Assembly: GCA_001695595.3 (NCBI GenBank) | Contig: MBPM02000049.1 | Location: forward strand, 1-64,000 | Direction: 5' to 3' | DNA length: 64,000 bases | From: Plasmopara viticola | Lineage: Eukaryota > Oomycota > Peronosporomycetes > Peronosporales > Peronosporaceae | Shown: positions 51,651 through 63,010 of the stretch, piece by piece | Layout of the letters: every line of letters starts with the position of its first letter | How positions within the stretch are numbered: position 1 is the first letter of the stretch | Position numbers and translations under genes: made by a program | Notes under the pieces: model-generated | What the model saw: only the letters and a program-made list of their open reading frames with translations | What the model was told of the DNA's origin: nothing | Databases searched by the model: none

Positions 51651-53040
51651 CTATCTATAATTCTAGACGTGCGCAGACGCAATAAAGCAACAACAAAGCT
51701 AATATTTGCTCTTGGGAAGTGCTGAGATGATATATGACCAAAGATACGTCCTATCTACCATTCTAGACGTGCGCAGACGCAATAGATTCACAACTAAGCG
51801 TATATTTGCTCTTGTGAAGTGCTGAGATGATATATGACCATAGATACGTCCTATCTAACATTCTAGACGTGTGCAGACCCAATAGATTACCAACTAAGCG
51901 TATTGTCGTTCTTGAAAAGTGATGGGATGATAGACAGCCCTAGTTACGTCCTTTCTTCCATTCTCGACGTGTGCAGACGCAATAGATTCACAACTAAGCG
52001 TATTGTCGCTCTTGTGAAGTGCTGAGATGATGAACGGCCATAGATTCGTCCTATCTATCATTCTAGACGTCCGCAGACGCAATAGATGCACAACTAAGCG
52101 TATTGTCGCTCTTGGGGAGTGCTGAGATGATTTACGGCCATAGATACGTCCTATCGATTATTCTAGACGTGCGTAGTCGCAATAAAGCAACAACAAAGCT
52201 AATATTCACTCTTGGGAAGTGCTGTGAAGATATTCGGCTTTAGATACATCCTTTCTATCATTCCAGACATGTGCACACGCAATAGATTCACAACTAAGCG
52301 TATATTCGCTCTTGTGAAGTGCTGAGATGATAAATGACCCTAGATACGTTCTTTCCACCATTCTAGACGTGTGCAGACGCAATAGATGCACAACTAAGCG
52401 TATTGTCGCTCTTGTGAAGTGCTGGGATAATATACAGCCCTAGATACGTCTTTTCTACCATTCTCGACGTGTGCAGACGCAATAGATTCACAACTAAGCG
52501 TATTGTCGCTCTTGTGAAGTGCTGAGATGATGAACGGCCATAGATTCATCCTATCTATCATATAGACGTCCGCAGACGCAATAGATGCACAACTAAGCGT
52601 ATTGTCGCTCTTGGGAAGTACTGAGATGATGCACGGCCATAGATACGTCCTATCTATAATTTTAGACGTGCGCAGACGCAATAAAGCAACAACAAAGCTA
52701 ATATTCGCTCTTGGGAAGTGCTGTGAAGATATTCGGCTATAGATACGACCTTTCTATCATTCTAGACGCGCGCAGACGCAATAGGTTCACAACTAAGCGT
52801 ATATTCGCTCTTGGGAAATGCTGAGATGATGTATGACCATAGATACGTCCTATCTAACATTCTAGACGTGTGCAGACGCAATAGATTCACAACTAAGCGT
52901 ATATTTGCTCTTGTGAAGTGCTGAGATGATATATGACCATAGATACGTCCTATCTAACATTCTAGACGTGTGCAGACGCAATAGATTACCAACTAAGCGT
53001 ATTGTCGTTCTTGAGAAGTGATGGGATGATAGACAGCCCT
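51650..53040 (+). repeat. Mixed satellite leading into 6-mer HOR
   Basis: Monomers with 'aaagctaatattcgctcttg' (one broken palindrome arm) alternate with 'gattcac' types. 52,170-52,510 reappears in the 6-mer HOR to the right at an 876 bp offset ('ggctttagatacatcctttc', 'cattccagacatgtgcacac'). At 53,041-53,047 the order breaks at a short joint, 'cccttgtctagcgtagtcg', where parts of two monomers are fused; this is the left edge of that HOR. Confidence 0.8.
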
Positions 53041-53047
53041 TGTCTAG

Positions 53048-54330
53048 CGTAGTCGCAATAAAGCAACAACAAAGCTAATATTCACTCTTGGGAAGTGCTG
53101 TGAAGATATTCGGCTTTAGATACATCCTTTCTATCATTCCAGACATGTGCACACGCAATAGATTCACAACTAAGCGTATATTCGCTCTTGTGAAGTGCTG
53201 AGATGAATAATGACCCTAGATACGTTCTTTCCACCATTCTAGACGTGTGCAGACGCAATAGATGCACAACTAAGCGTATTGTCGCTCTTGTGAAGTGCTG
53301 GGATAATATACAGCCCTAGATACGTCTTTTCTACCATTCTCGACGTGTGCAGACGCAATAGATTCACAACTAAGCGTATTCTCGCTCTTGTGAAGTGTTG
53401 AGATGATAGACAGCCCTAGTTACGTCCTTTCTTCCATTCTCGACGTGTGCAGACGCAATAGATTCACAACTAAGCGTATTGTCGCTCTTGTGAAGTGCTG
53501 AGATGATGAACGGCCATAGATTCGTCCTATCTATCTTTCTAGACGTCTGCAGACGCAACAGATGCACAACTAAGCGTATTGTCGCTCTTGGGGAGTGCTA
53601 AGATGATGTACGGCCATAGATACGTCCTATCTATCATTCTAGACGTGCGTAGTCGCAATAAAGCAACAACTAAGCTAATATTCACTCTTGGGAAGTGCTG
53701 TGAAGATATTCGGCTATAGATACGTCCTTTCTATCATTCCAGACATGTGCACACGCAATAGATTCACAACTAAGCGTATATTCGCTCTTGTGAAGTGCTG
53801 AGATGAATAATGACCCTAGATACGTTCTTTCCACCATTCTAGACGTGTGCAGACGCAATAGATGCACAACTAAGCGTATTGTCGCTCTTGTGAAGTGCTG
53901 GGATAATATACAGCCCTAGATACGTCTTTTCTACCATTCTCGACGTGTGCAGACGCAATAGATTCACAACTAAGCGTATTCTCGCTCTTGTGAAGTGTTG
54001 AGATGATAGACAGCCCTAGTTACGTCCTTTCTTCCATTCTCGACGTGTGCAGACGCAATAGATTCACAACTAAGCGTATTGTCGCTCTTGTGAAGTGCTG
54101 AGATGATGAACGGCCATAGATTCGTCCTATCTATCTTTCTAGACGTCTGCAGACGCAACAGATGCACAACTAAGCGTATTGTCGCTCTTGGGGAGTGCTA
54201 AGATGATGTACGGCCATAGATACGTCCTATCTATCATTCTAGACGTGCGTAGTCGCAATAAAGCAACAACTAAGCTAATATTCACTCTTGGGAAGTGCTG
54301 TGAAGATATTCGGCTATAGATACGTCCTTT
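53048..54330 (+). repeat. 6-mer HOR of 600 bp, two copies, over 500 bp identical
   Basis: 53,161-53,730 and 53,761-54,330 are identical at every base I compared, with an offset of exactly 600 bp. They include private variants such as 'gatgaataatgaccctag', 'gcaacagatgcac' and 'gcaacaactaagctaat'. Just left of 53,161 a few differences appear ('ggctttag' versus 'ggctatag'), which sets the left limit. Identity over this length is the highest I saw for a pair in the window apart from the foreign insert, so this is probably the youngest expansion, or an assembly artefact. Confidence 0.92.
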
Positions 54331-55270
54331 CTACCATCTAGACATGCGCAGACGCAATAGATTAACAACTAAGCGTATTGTCGCTCTTGTGAAGTGCTGA
54401 GATGATGAACGGCCATACATTCGTCCTATCTATCGTTCTAAGACGTCCGCAGACGCAATAGATGCACAACTAAGCGTATTGTCGCTCTTGGGAAGTGCTG
54501 GGATAATATACAGCCCTAGAGGCGTCCTTTTTACCATTCTAGACGTGTGCAGATGCAATAGATGCACAACTAAGCGTATTCTCGCTCTTGTGAAGTGTTG
54601 AGATGATGTACGGCTATAGATTCGTCCTATCTATCATTCTAGACGTTCGCAGACGCAATAGATGCACAACTAAGCGTATATTCGCTCTTGTGAAGTGCTG
54701 AGATGATGTACGGCCATAGATACGTCCTATCTATCATTCTAGACGTGCGTAGTCGCAATAGATTCACAACTAAGCGTATAGTCGCTCTTGTGAAGTGCTG
54801 AGAAAATATTTGACCATTGATACGGCCTTTCTACCTTTCTAGACGTGTGCAGACGCAATAGATGCACGACTTAGCGAATAGCCGCTCTTGTATAGGGCTG
54901 GGATGATATATGACCATAGATACGGCCTTTCTACCTTTCTAGACGTGTGCAGACGCAATAGATGGACAACTAAGCGTATTGTCGCTCTTGTGAAGTGCTG
55001 GGATGATATACAGCCCTTGATACGTCCTTTCTTCCATTCTCGACGTGTGCAGACGCAATAGATTCACAACTAAGCGTATTGTCGCTCTTGTGAAGTGCTT
55101 GGATAATATACAGCCCTAGATGCATCCTTTTTACCATTCTAGACGTGTGCAGACGCAATAGATTCACAACTAAGCGTATTCTCGCTCTTGTGAAGTGTTG
55201 AGATGATGTACGGCTATAGATTCGTCCTATCTATCATTCTAGACGTTCGCAGACGCAATAGATGCACAAC
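54331..55270 (+). repeat. Satellite including the copy of the 29.3-kb segment
   Basis: 54,499-55,258 matches 29,321-30,080. A shorter joint near 54,330-54,350 ('accatctagacatgcgcag') lies between the 6-mer HOR and this segment, and one extra base occurs in 'ttctaagacgtccg' near 54,440. The matching stretch runs through 'gaaaatatttgaccattg' and 'gatgcatcctttttacc'. Confidence 0.88.
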
Positions 55271-58200
55271 TAAGCGTATATTCGCTCTTGGGAAGTGCTG
55301 AGATGATATATGACCACTGATACGTCCTATCTACCATTCTAGACGTGAGCAGACGCAATAATTGCAGAACTAAGCGTATTGTCGCTCTTGGGGAGTGCCG
55401 AGATGATGTACGGCCATAGATACGTCCTATCTACCATTCTAGACGTGTGCGACGCAATAAAGCAACAACTAAGCTAATATTCACTTCTTGGGAAGTGCTG
55501 TTGTGAAGATATTCGGCTATTGATAAGTCCTTTCTATTCTTCTAGACGTGCGCAGACGCAATAAAGCAACAACTAAGCGTATTGTCGCTCTTGTGAAATG
55601 CTGAGATGATGTATGACCATTGAAACGGCTTTTTTTTCGTTTCTAGCATTTGCAGACGCAATAGTGCCAACTAAGCGTATTGCGCTTTTGGATAGGGCTG
55701 AAGATGATATATGACCATAGATACGGCTTTTCTTCCTTTCTAGACATGTGCAGACGTAATAGATGCACAATAAAGCGTATATTCGCTCTTGGGGAGTGCT
55801 GAGATGATGTATGGCCATAGATACGTCCGATCTATCAATCTAGACGTGCGTAAGTCGCAAATAATAGCAACAACAAAGCTAATATTCGCTCTTGGGAAGT
55901 GCTGAGATGATATGTGACCATAGATACGTCCTATCTACCATTCTAGACGTGTGCAGACGCAATAGATTCACAACTAAGCGTATTGTCGCTCTTGTGAAGT
56001 GCTGAGATGATGAACGGCCATAGATTCATCCTATCTATCGTTCTAGACGTCCGCAGACGCAATAGATGCACAACTAAGCGTATTGTCGCTCTTGTGATGT
56101 GCTGAGATGATAAATGACCATAGATACGTCCTTTCCACCATTCAAGACGTGTGCAGACGCAATAGATGCACAATTAAGCGTATATTCGCTCTTGGGGAGT
56201 GCTGAGATGATGAACGGCCATAGATACGTCCTATCTATCATTCTAGAGGTGCGTAGTCGCAATAAAGCAACAACAAAGCTAATATTCGCTCTTTGGAAGT
56301 GCTGAGATGATATGTGACCATAGATACGTCCTATCTACCATTCTAGACGTGAGCAGACGCAATAATTGCACAACTAAGCGTATTGACGCTCTTGGGGAGT
56401 GCTGAAATGATGTACGGCCATAGATACGTCCTATCTACCATTCTAGACGTGGGCAGACGCATAAGTTGCACAACTAAGCGTATTGGTCGCTTTGGGGAGT
56501 TCTGAGATGATGTACGGCCCATAGATACGTCCTATCTACCATTCTAGACGTGTGCAGACGCAATAAAGCAACAACTAAGCTAATATTCACTCTTGGGAAG
56601 TGCTTTGAAGATATTCGGCTATAGATACGTCCTTTCTATCATTCTAGACATGGCGCAGACGCAATAGATTCACAACTAAGCGTATTGTCGCTCTTGTGAA
56701 GTGCTGAGATAATGAACGGCCATAGATTCGTCCTATCTATCGTTCTAGACGTCCGCAGACGCAATAGATGCACAACTAAGCGTATTGTCGCTTCTTGTGA
56801 TGTGCTGAGATGATGTACGGCCATAGATACGTCCTATCTATAATTCTAGACGCGCGCAGACGCAATAAAGCAACAACAAAGCGAATATTCGCTCTTGGGA
56901 AGTGCTGTGAAGATATTCGGCTATAGATACGTCCTTTCTATCATTCTAGACGTGCGCAGACGCAATAAAGCAACAACTATGCGTATATTCGCTCTTGTGA
57001 AATGCTGAGATGATGTATGACCATAGAAACGGCTTTTTTTCGTTTCTAGACGTGTGCAGACGCAATAGATGCACAACTAAGCGTATTGCCGCTCTTGGAT
57101 AGGGCTGAGATGATATATGACCATAGATACGGCCTTTCTTCCTTTCTAGACGTGTGCAGACGTAATAGATGCACAATTAAGCGTATATTCGCTCTTGGGG
57201 AGTGCTGAGAGGATGTACGGCCATAGATACGTCCTATCTATCAATCTAGACGTGCGTAGTCGCAATAAAGCAACAACAAAGCTAATATTCGCTCTTGGGA
57301 AGTGCTGAGATGATATGTGACCATAGATACGTCCTATCTACCATTCTAGACGTGTGCAGACGCAATAGATTCACAACTAAGCGTATTGCCGCTCTTGTGA
57401 AGTGCTGAGATAATGAACGGCCATAGATTCATCCTATCTATCATATAGACGTCCGCAGACGCAATAGATGCACAACTAAGCGTATTGTCGCTCTTGGGAA
57501 GTGCTGAGATGATGAACGGCCATAGATACGTCCTATCTATCATTCTAGACGTGCGCAGACGCAATAAAGCAACAACAAAGCTAATATTCGCTCTTGGGAA
57601 GTGCTATGAAGATATTCGGCTATAGATACGTCCTTTCTATCATTCTAGACATGCGCAGACGCAATAGATTCACAACTAAGCGTATTGTCGCTCTTGTGAA
57701 GTGCTGAGATGTTGAACGGCCATAGATTCGTCCTATCTATCGTTCTAGACGTCCGCAGACGCAATAGATGCACAACTAAGCGTATTGTCGCTCTTGTGAT
57801 GTGCTGAGATGATAAATGACCATAGATACGTCCTTTCCATCATTCTAGACGTGTGTAGACGCAATAGATGCACAATTAAGCGTATATTCGCTCTTGGGGA
57901 GTGCTGAGATGATGAACGGCCATAGATACGTCCTATCTATCATTCTAGACGTGCGTAGTCGCAATAAAGCAACAACAAAGCTAATATTCGCTCCTGGGAA
58001 GTGCTGAGATGATATATGACCATAGATACGTCCTATCTACCATTCTAGACGTGAGCAGACGCAATAGATTAACAACTAAGCGTATTGTCGTTCTTGAGAA
58101 GTAATGGGATGATATTCAGCCCTAGTTACGTCCTTTTTCCCATTCTCGACGTGTGCAGACGCAATAGATTCACAACTAAGCGTATTGTCGCTCTTGTGAA

Positions 58201-58439
58201 GTGCTGAGATGATGAACGGCCATAGATTCGTCCTATCTATCGTTCTAGACGTCCGCAGACGCAATAGATGCACAACTAAGCGTATTGTCGCTCTTGGGAA
58301 GTGCCGAGATGATGTACGGCCATAGATACGTCATTTCTATCATTCTAGATGTGCGTAGTCGCAATAAAGCAACAACAAAGCTAATATTCACTCTATGGAA
58401 GTGCTGTGAAGATATTCGGCTATAAATACGTCCTAACAT
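55271..58439 (+). repeat. Mixed satellite, first half indel-rich
   Basis: From about 55,440 to 56,830 many monomers show isolated one- or two-base gains and losses ('gtgtgcgacgcaat', 'cgtaagtcgcaaataatagc', 'gtattggtcgctttgggg', 'acatggcgcagacg', 'cgcttcttgtgatg'). From about 56,830 clean 100 bp copies return, including the 56,823-57,430 duplicate and the 58.07 kb copy of the 'ctagttacgtcctttttccc' monomer. A four-base deletion in 'tcatatagacgtccg' is shared by 52,558 and 57,443. Confidence 0.8.
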
Positions 58440-59640
58440 TCTAGACGTGCGCACACGCAATAGATTCACAACTAAGCGTATATTCGCTCTTGTGAAGTGC
58501 TGAGTAATATATGACCATAGATACGTCCTTTCCACCATTCTAGACGTGTGCAGACGCAATAGATGCACAACTAAGCGTATAGTCACTCTTGTGAAGTGCT
58601 GGGATGATATGCAACCCTAGATACGTCTTTTCTATCATTCTAGACGCGCGCAGACGCAATAGATGCACAACTAAGCGTATTGTCGCTCTTGGGGAGAGCC
58701 GAGATGATGTACGGCCATAGATACGTCCTATCTATCATTCTAGACGTGCGTAGATGCAATAAAGCAACAACAAAGCGAATATTCGCTCTTTGGAAGTGCT
58801 GAGATGATATATGACAAAAGATACGGCCTTTCTATCATTCTAGACGTGCGCGCACGCAATAGATTCACAACTAAGCGTATATTCGCTCTTGTGAAGTGCT
58901 GAGATGATATATGACCATAGATACGTCCTTTCCACCATTCTAGACGTGTGCAGACGCAATATATGCACAACTAAGCGTATAGTCGCTCTTGTGAAGTGCT
59001 GGGATGATATGCAACCCTAGATACGTCTTTTCTATCATTCTAGACGCGCGCAGACGCAATAGATGCACAACTTAGCGTATTGTCGCTCTTGGGGAGAGCC
59101 GAGATGATGTACGGCCATAGATACGTCCTATCTATCATTCTAGACGTGCGTAGATGCAATAAAGCAACAACAAAGCGAATATTCGCTCTTTGAAAGTGCT
59201 GAGATGATACATGACCATAGATACGGCCTTTCTATCATTCTAGACGTGCGCGCACGCAATAGATTCACAACTAAGCGTATATTCGCTCTTGTGAAGTGCT
59301 GAGATGATATATGACCATAGATACGTCCTTTCCACCATTCTAGACGTGTGCAGACGCAATATATGCACAACTAAGCGTATAGTCGCTCTTGTGAAGTGCT
59401 GGGATGATATGCAACCCTAGATACGTCTTTCCTATCATTCTAGACGCGCGCAGACGCAATAGATGTACAACTAAGCGTATTGTCGCTCTTGGGGAGAGCC
59501 GAGATGATGTACGGCCATAGATACGTCCTATCTATCATTCTAGACATGCGTAGATGCAATAAAGCAACAACAAAGCGAATATTCGCTCTTTGGAAGTGTT
59601 GTGAAGATAACGGCTATAGATACGTTCTTTCTATCATTCT
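58440..59640 (+). repeat. 4-mer HOR of 400 bp, three tandem copies
   Basis: Units at about 58,440, 58,840 and 59,240 repeat at 400 bp. Markers are 'gtgcg.gcacgcaatagattc', 'gcgtatagtc.ctcttgtg' with 'gatatgcaaccc', 'gggagagccgagatg', and 'gcgtagatgcaataaagc' (58,747, 59,147 and 59,547). The second and third units are nearly identical. The right edge is a shortened 'gaagataacggctatag' near 59,605. Confidence 0.9.
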
Positions 59641-62600
59641 AGACGTGCGCACACGCAAAAGATTCACAACTAAGCGTAGATTCGCTCTTGTGAAGTGCTG
59701 AGATGATATATGACCATAGATACGGCCTTTCTACCATTCTAGACGTGTGCAGACGCAATAGATGTACAACTAAGCGTGTATTCGCTCTTGTGAGGTGCTA
59801 AGATAATATACATCCATAGAAACGTCTTTCTATCATTCTAGACGTGTGCAGACGCAACAAAGAAACAACGAAACGTCTTGTCGCTCTTGTGGAGTGCTGG
59901 AATGATGCACGGCCATGGATTCGTCTTTTCTACTATTCTCGACGTGTGCAGACGAAAATGATTCACAACTAAGCGTATTGTCGCTCTCGTCAAGTGCTAG
60001 GATAATATACAGCTCTTGATACGTCCTTATTACCATTCAAGACGTGTGCAGCAATAGATTCACAACTAAGCGTATTGTCGCTATTGTGAAGTGCTGAGAT
60101 GATTTATGAACATTGATACGTCCTATCTACTATTCCAGACGTGTGCAGACGCAATAGATGCACAACTACGCGTATAGCCGCTCTTGTATAGGGCTGAGAC
60201 GATATGAGACCATAGATACAGCTTTTTTACCTTTCTAGACGTGTACAGACGCAATAGATGCACAACTAAGCGTATTGTCGCTCTTGTGAAGTGCTGTGAG
60301 GATATACGGCCATATCTACGCCCTTTCTATCATTCTAGACGTGCGCAGACGTAATAAGGTCACAACAAAGCGTATAGTCGCTCTTGTGAAGTGCTGGGAA
60401 GATGTACGGCCAATGATACGTCTTTTCTATCATTCTAGACGTAAATAGACCCAATGAAGCAACACTAATAAGTAATTTGATCTTATGAAACGCTGGGATG
60501 ATGTACGGCCAAAGATACGTCCTTTCTATCATTCTAGACGTGCGCAGACGCAATAAAGCAACAACAAAGAAAATATTTGCTCATGGGAAGTGCTGTGAAG
60601 ATATACGGCTATAGATACGTCCTTTCTATATTCGACTAGAACGTATCACACGCATACAGATAGATTCACAACTAAGCGATATTCGCTGTTGTGAAGTGCT
60701 GAGATGATATATGACCATAGATACGTCCTTTCCACCATTCTAGACGTGTGCAGACGCAATAGATGCACAACTAAGCGTATTGTCGCTCTTGGGGAGTGCT
60801 GGGAGGATATACAGCCCTAGATACGTCCTTTCTACCAATCTCGACGTGTGCAGACGCAATTGATGCACAACTAAGCGTATTGTCTCTCTTGTGAAGTGCT
60901 GGGATGATATACAGCCCTAGATACGTCCTTTCTACCAATCTCGACGTATGCAGACCTAATAGATTCACAACTAAGCGTATCGTCGCTCTTGTGAAGTGCT
61001 GAGATGATGTACGGCCACAGATTCGTCTCATCTATTATTCTAGACGTCCGCAGACGCAATAGATGCACAACTGAGAGTATTGTCGCCCTTGGGGAGTGCT
61101 GAGATGATGTACGGCCATATATACGTCCTATCTATAACTCTAGACGTGCGCAGACGCAATAAAGCAACACCAAAGCTAATATTCGCTCTTGGGAAGTGCT
61201 GTGAAGCTCTTCGGCTATAGATACGTCCTTTCTATCTTTCTGGACGTGCGCACACGCAATAGATTCACAACTAAGCGTATATTCGCTCTTGTGAAGTGCT
61301 GAGATGATATATACGGCCTTTCTACCTTTCTAGACGTGTGCAGACGCAATAGATGCACAACTAAGCGTAATGCCGCTCTTGTGAAGTGCTGGGATGATAT
61401 ACAGCCCTAGTTCCGTCCTTTCTACCATTCTCGACGTGTGCAGACGCTTTAAATTCAAAACTAAGCGTACTGCCGCTCTTGTAAAGTGCTGAGATGATGA
61501 ACGGCCATAGATTCGTCCTATCTATCAAATAGACGTCCGCAGACGCAATAGATGCACAACTAAGAATTTTGTCGCCCTTGGGGAGTGCTGAGATGATGTA
61601 CGGCCATAGATACGTTCTTATCTATAATTCTAGACGTGCGCAGACGCAATAAAGCAACAACAAAGCTAATATTCGCTCTTGGACGTGCGCAGACGCAATA
61701 AGCAACAACAAAGCTAATATTCGCTCTTGGGAAGTGCTGTGAAGATATTCGGCTATAGATACGTCCTTTCTATCTTTCTGGACGTGCGCACAAGCAATAG
61801 ATTCACAACTAAGCGTATATTCGCTCTTGTAAATGCTGAGATGATATATGACCATATATACGGCCTTCTACCTTTCTAGACGTGTGCAAACGCAATAGAT
61901 GCACAACTAAGCGTAATGCCGCTCTTGGATAGGGTTGATGATATATGACCATAGATACACCTTTCTACTGTTCTAGACGTGTGCAGACGCAATAGATCAC
62001 AACTAAGCGTATTGTGGCCCTTGTGAAGTGCTGGATGATATACAGCCCTAAGATACGTCCTTTCTATCATTCTCGACGTGTGCAGACGCAATAGATGCAA
62101 AACTAAGTGTATTGTAGCTTTTGTGAACGTGCTGGATGATGTACGGCCATAGATACGTCCTATATCATTCTAGACGTGCGCAGACGCAATAAAGACAACA
62201 AAGCGTATGTCACTCTTGTGAAGTTCTGGAATGATAGACGGCCAAGATACGTCTATCTATCATTCTAGACATGCGCAGACGCAATAAAGGAACAAAAAAG
62301 CGAATATTCGCTCGTGGAAGTGCTGAGATACGGCTTAAGATACGTCCTTCTATCATTCTAGACGTACGCATACGCAATAGATCACAACTAAGCGTATATT
62401 TGTCTTGTGAAGTGCTGAGATGATATGACCATAGATACGGCCTTTCTTCCTTTCTAATGTGTGCAGACGCAATAGATGCACAACAAAGCTATTGCCGCTC
62501 TTGGAGTGCTGGGTTGATATACAGCCATAGCTACGTCTTGTCTATCTTTATAGACGTGCGAACACGCAATCGATGCACAACAAAGCGTATATTCGCTCTT

Positions 62601-63010
62601 GTGAAGTGTTGAGATTATATATGACCATAGATACGTCCTGTCTACCGTTCTAGACGTATGCATACGAAATAGAAGCACCTAAGCGATTGCCAATCTTGTA
62701 AGGTTCTGGTTGATATACAGTCATTGGTAAGTCTTTTCTACCATTCTAGACGTGTGCAGACGCAATAGATGCACAACTCCGCGTTTTGTCGCTCTTGTGA
62801 AGTGCTGGATGATATTTGACCATAGATACGGCCTTTCTACCATTGTAGACGTGAGCAGACGCAAAAAATTCACAACTAAGCGTATACTCGCTCTTGTAAA
62901 GTGCTGAGATAGTATATGACAATAGATACGGCCTTTCTACCACTCTGACGTGTGCAGACGCAAAATATGCACAACTAAGCCTATAGTTGCGCTTGTGAAT
63001 TGCTGTGATA
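59641..63010 (+). repeat. Diverged, indel-rich satellite
   Basis: About 33 monomers, many with small deletions. The most aberrant one is at about 60,442-60,510 ('gtaaatagacccaatgaagc', 'aataagtaatttgatc'). Near 60,630-60,670 a monomer has several extra bases. Near 61,310 about 12-13 bases are gone ('gatgatatatacggcc'). From 61,850 to 62,700 almost every monomer is shorter than 100 bp by one to several bases. A 49 bp duplication lies at 61,634-61,731. No gene or foreign sequence is seen. Confidence 0.8.
61634..61731 (+). repeat. 49-bp sub-monomer tandem duplication
   Basis: The half monomer from 'acgtgcgcagacg' to 'cgctcttgg' is repeated at once (61,634 and 61,683), with one base missing in the second copy ('aataagcaac' for 'aataaagcaac'). 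It resembles the 43 bp event at 10,863 in size but lies in a different half of the monomer. Confidence 0.85.

Noticed and set aside
58245..58586. Minus-strand open frames of 60-113 codons throughout, many similar to one another (for example 58,245-58,586, 23,445-23,777, 16,947-17,276)
   Set aside because: They are two or three satellite monomers read backwards. Since 100 is not a multiple of 3, each frame rotates and soon hits a stop. Their similarity comes from the DNA repeat, there is no consistent start or end, and indels are not in multiples of three.
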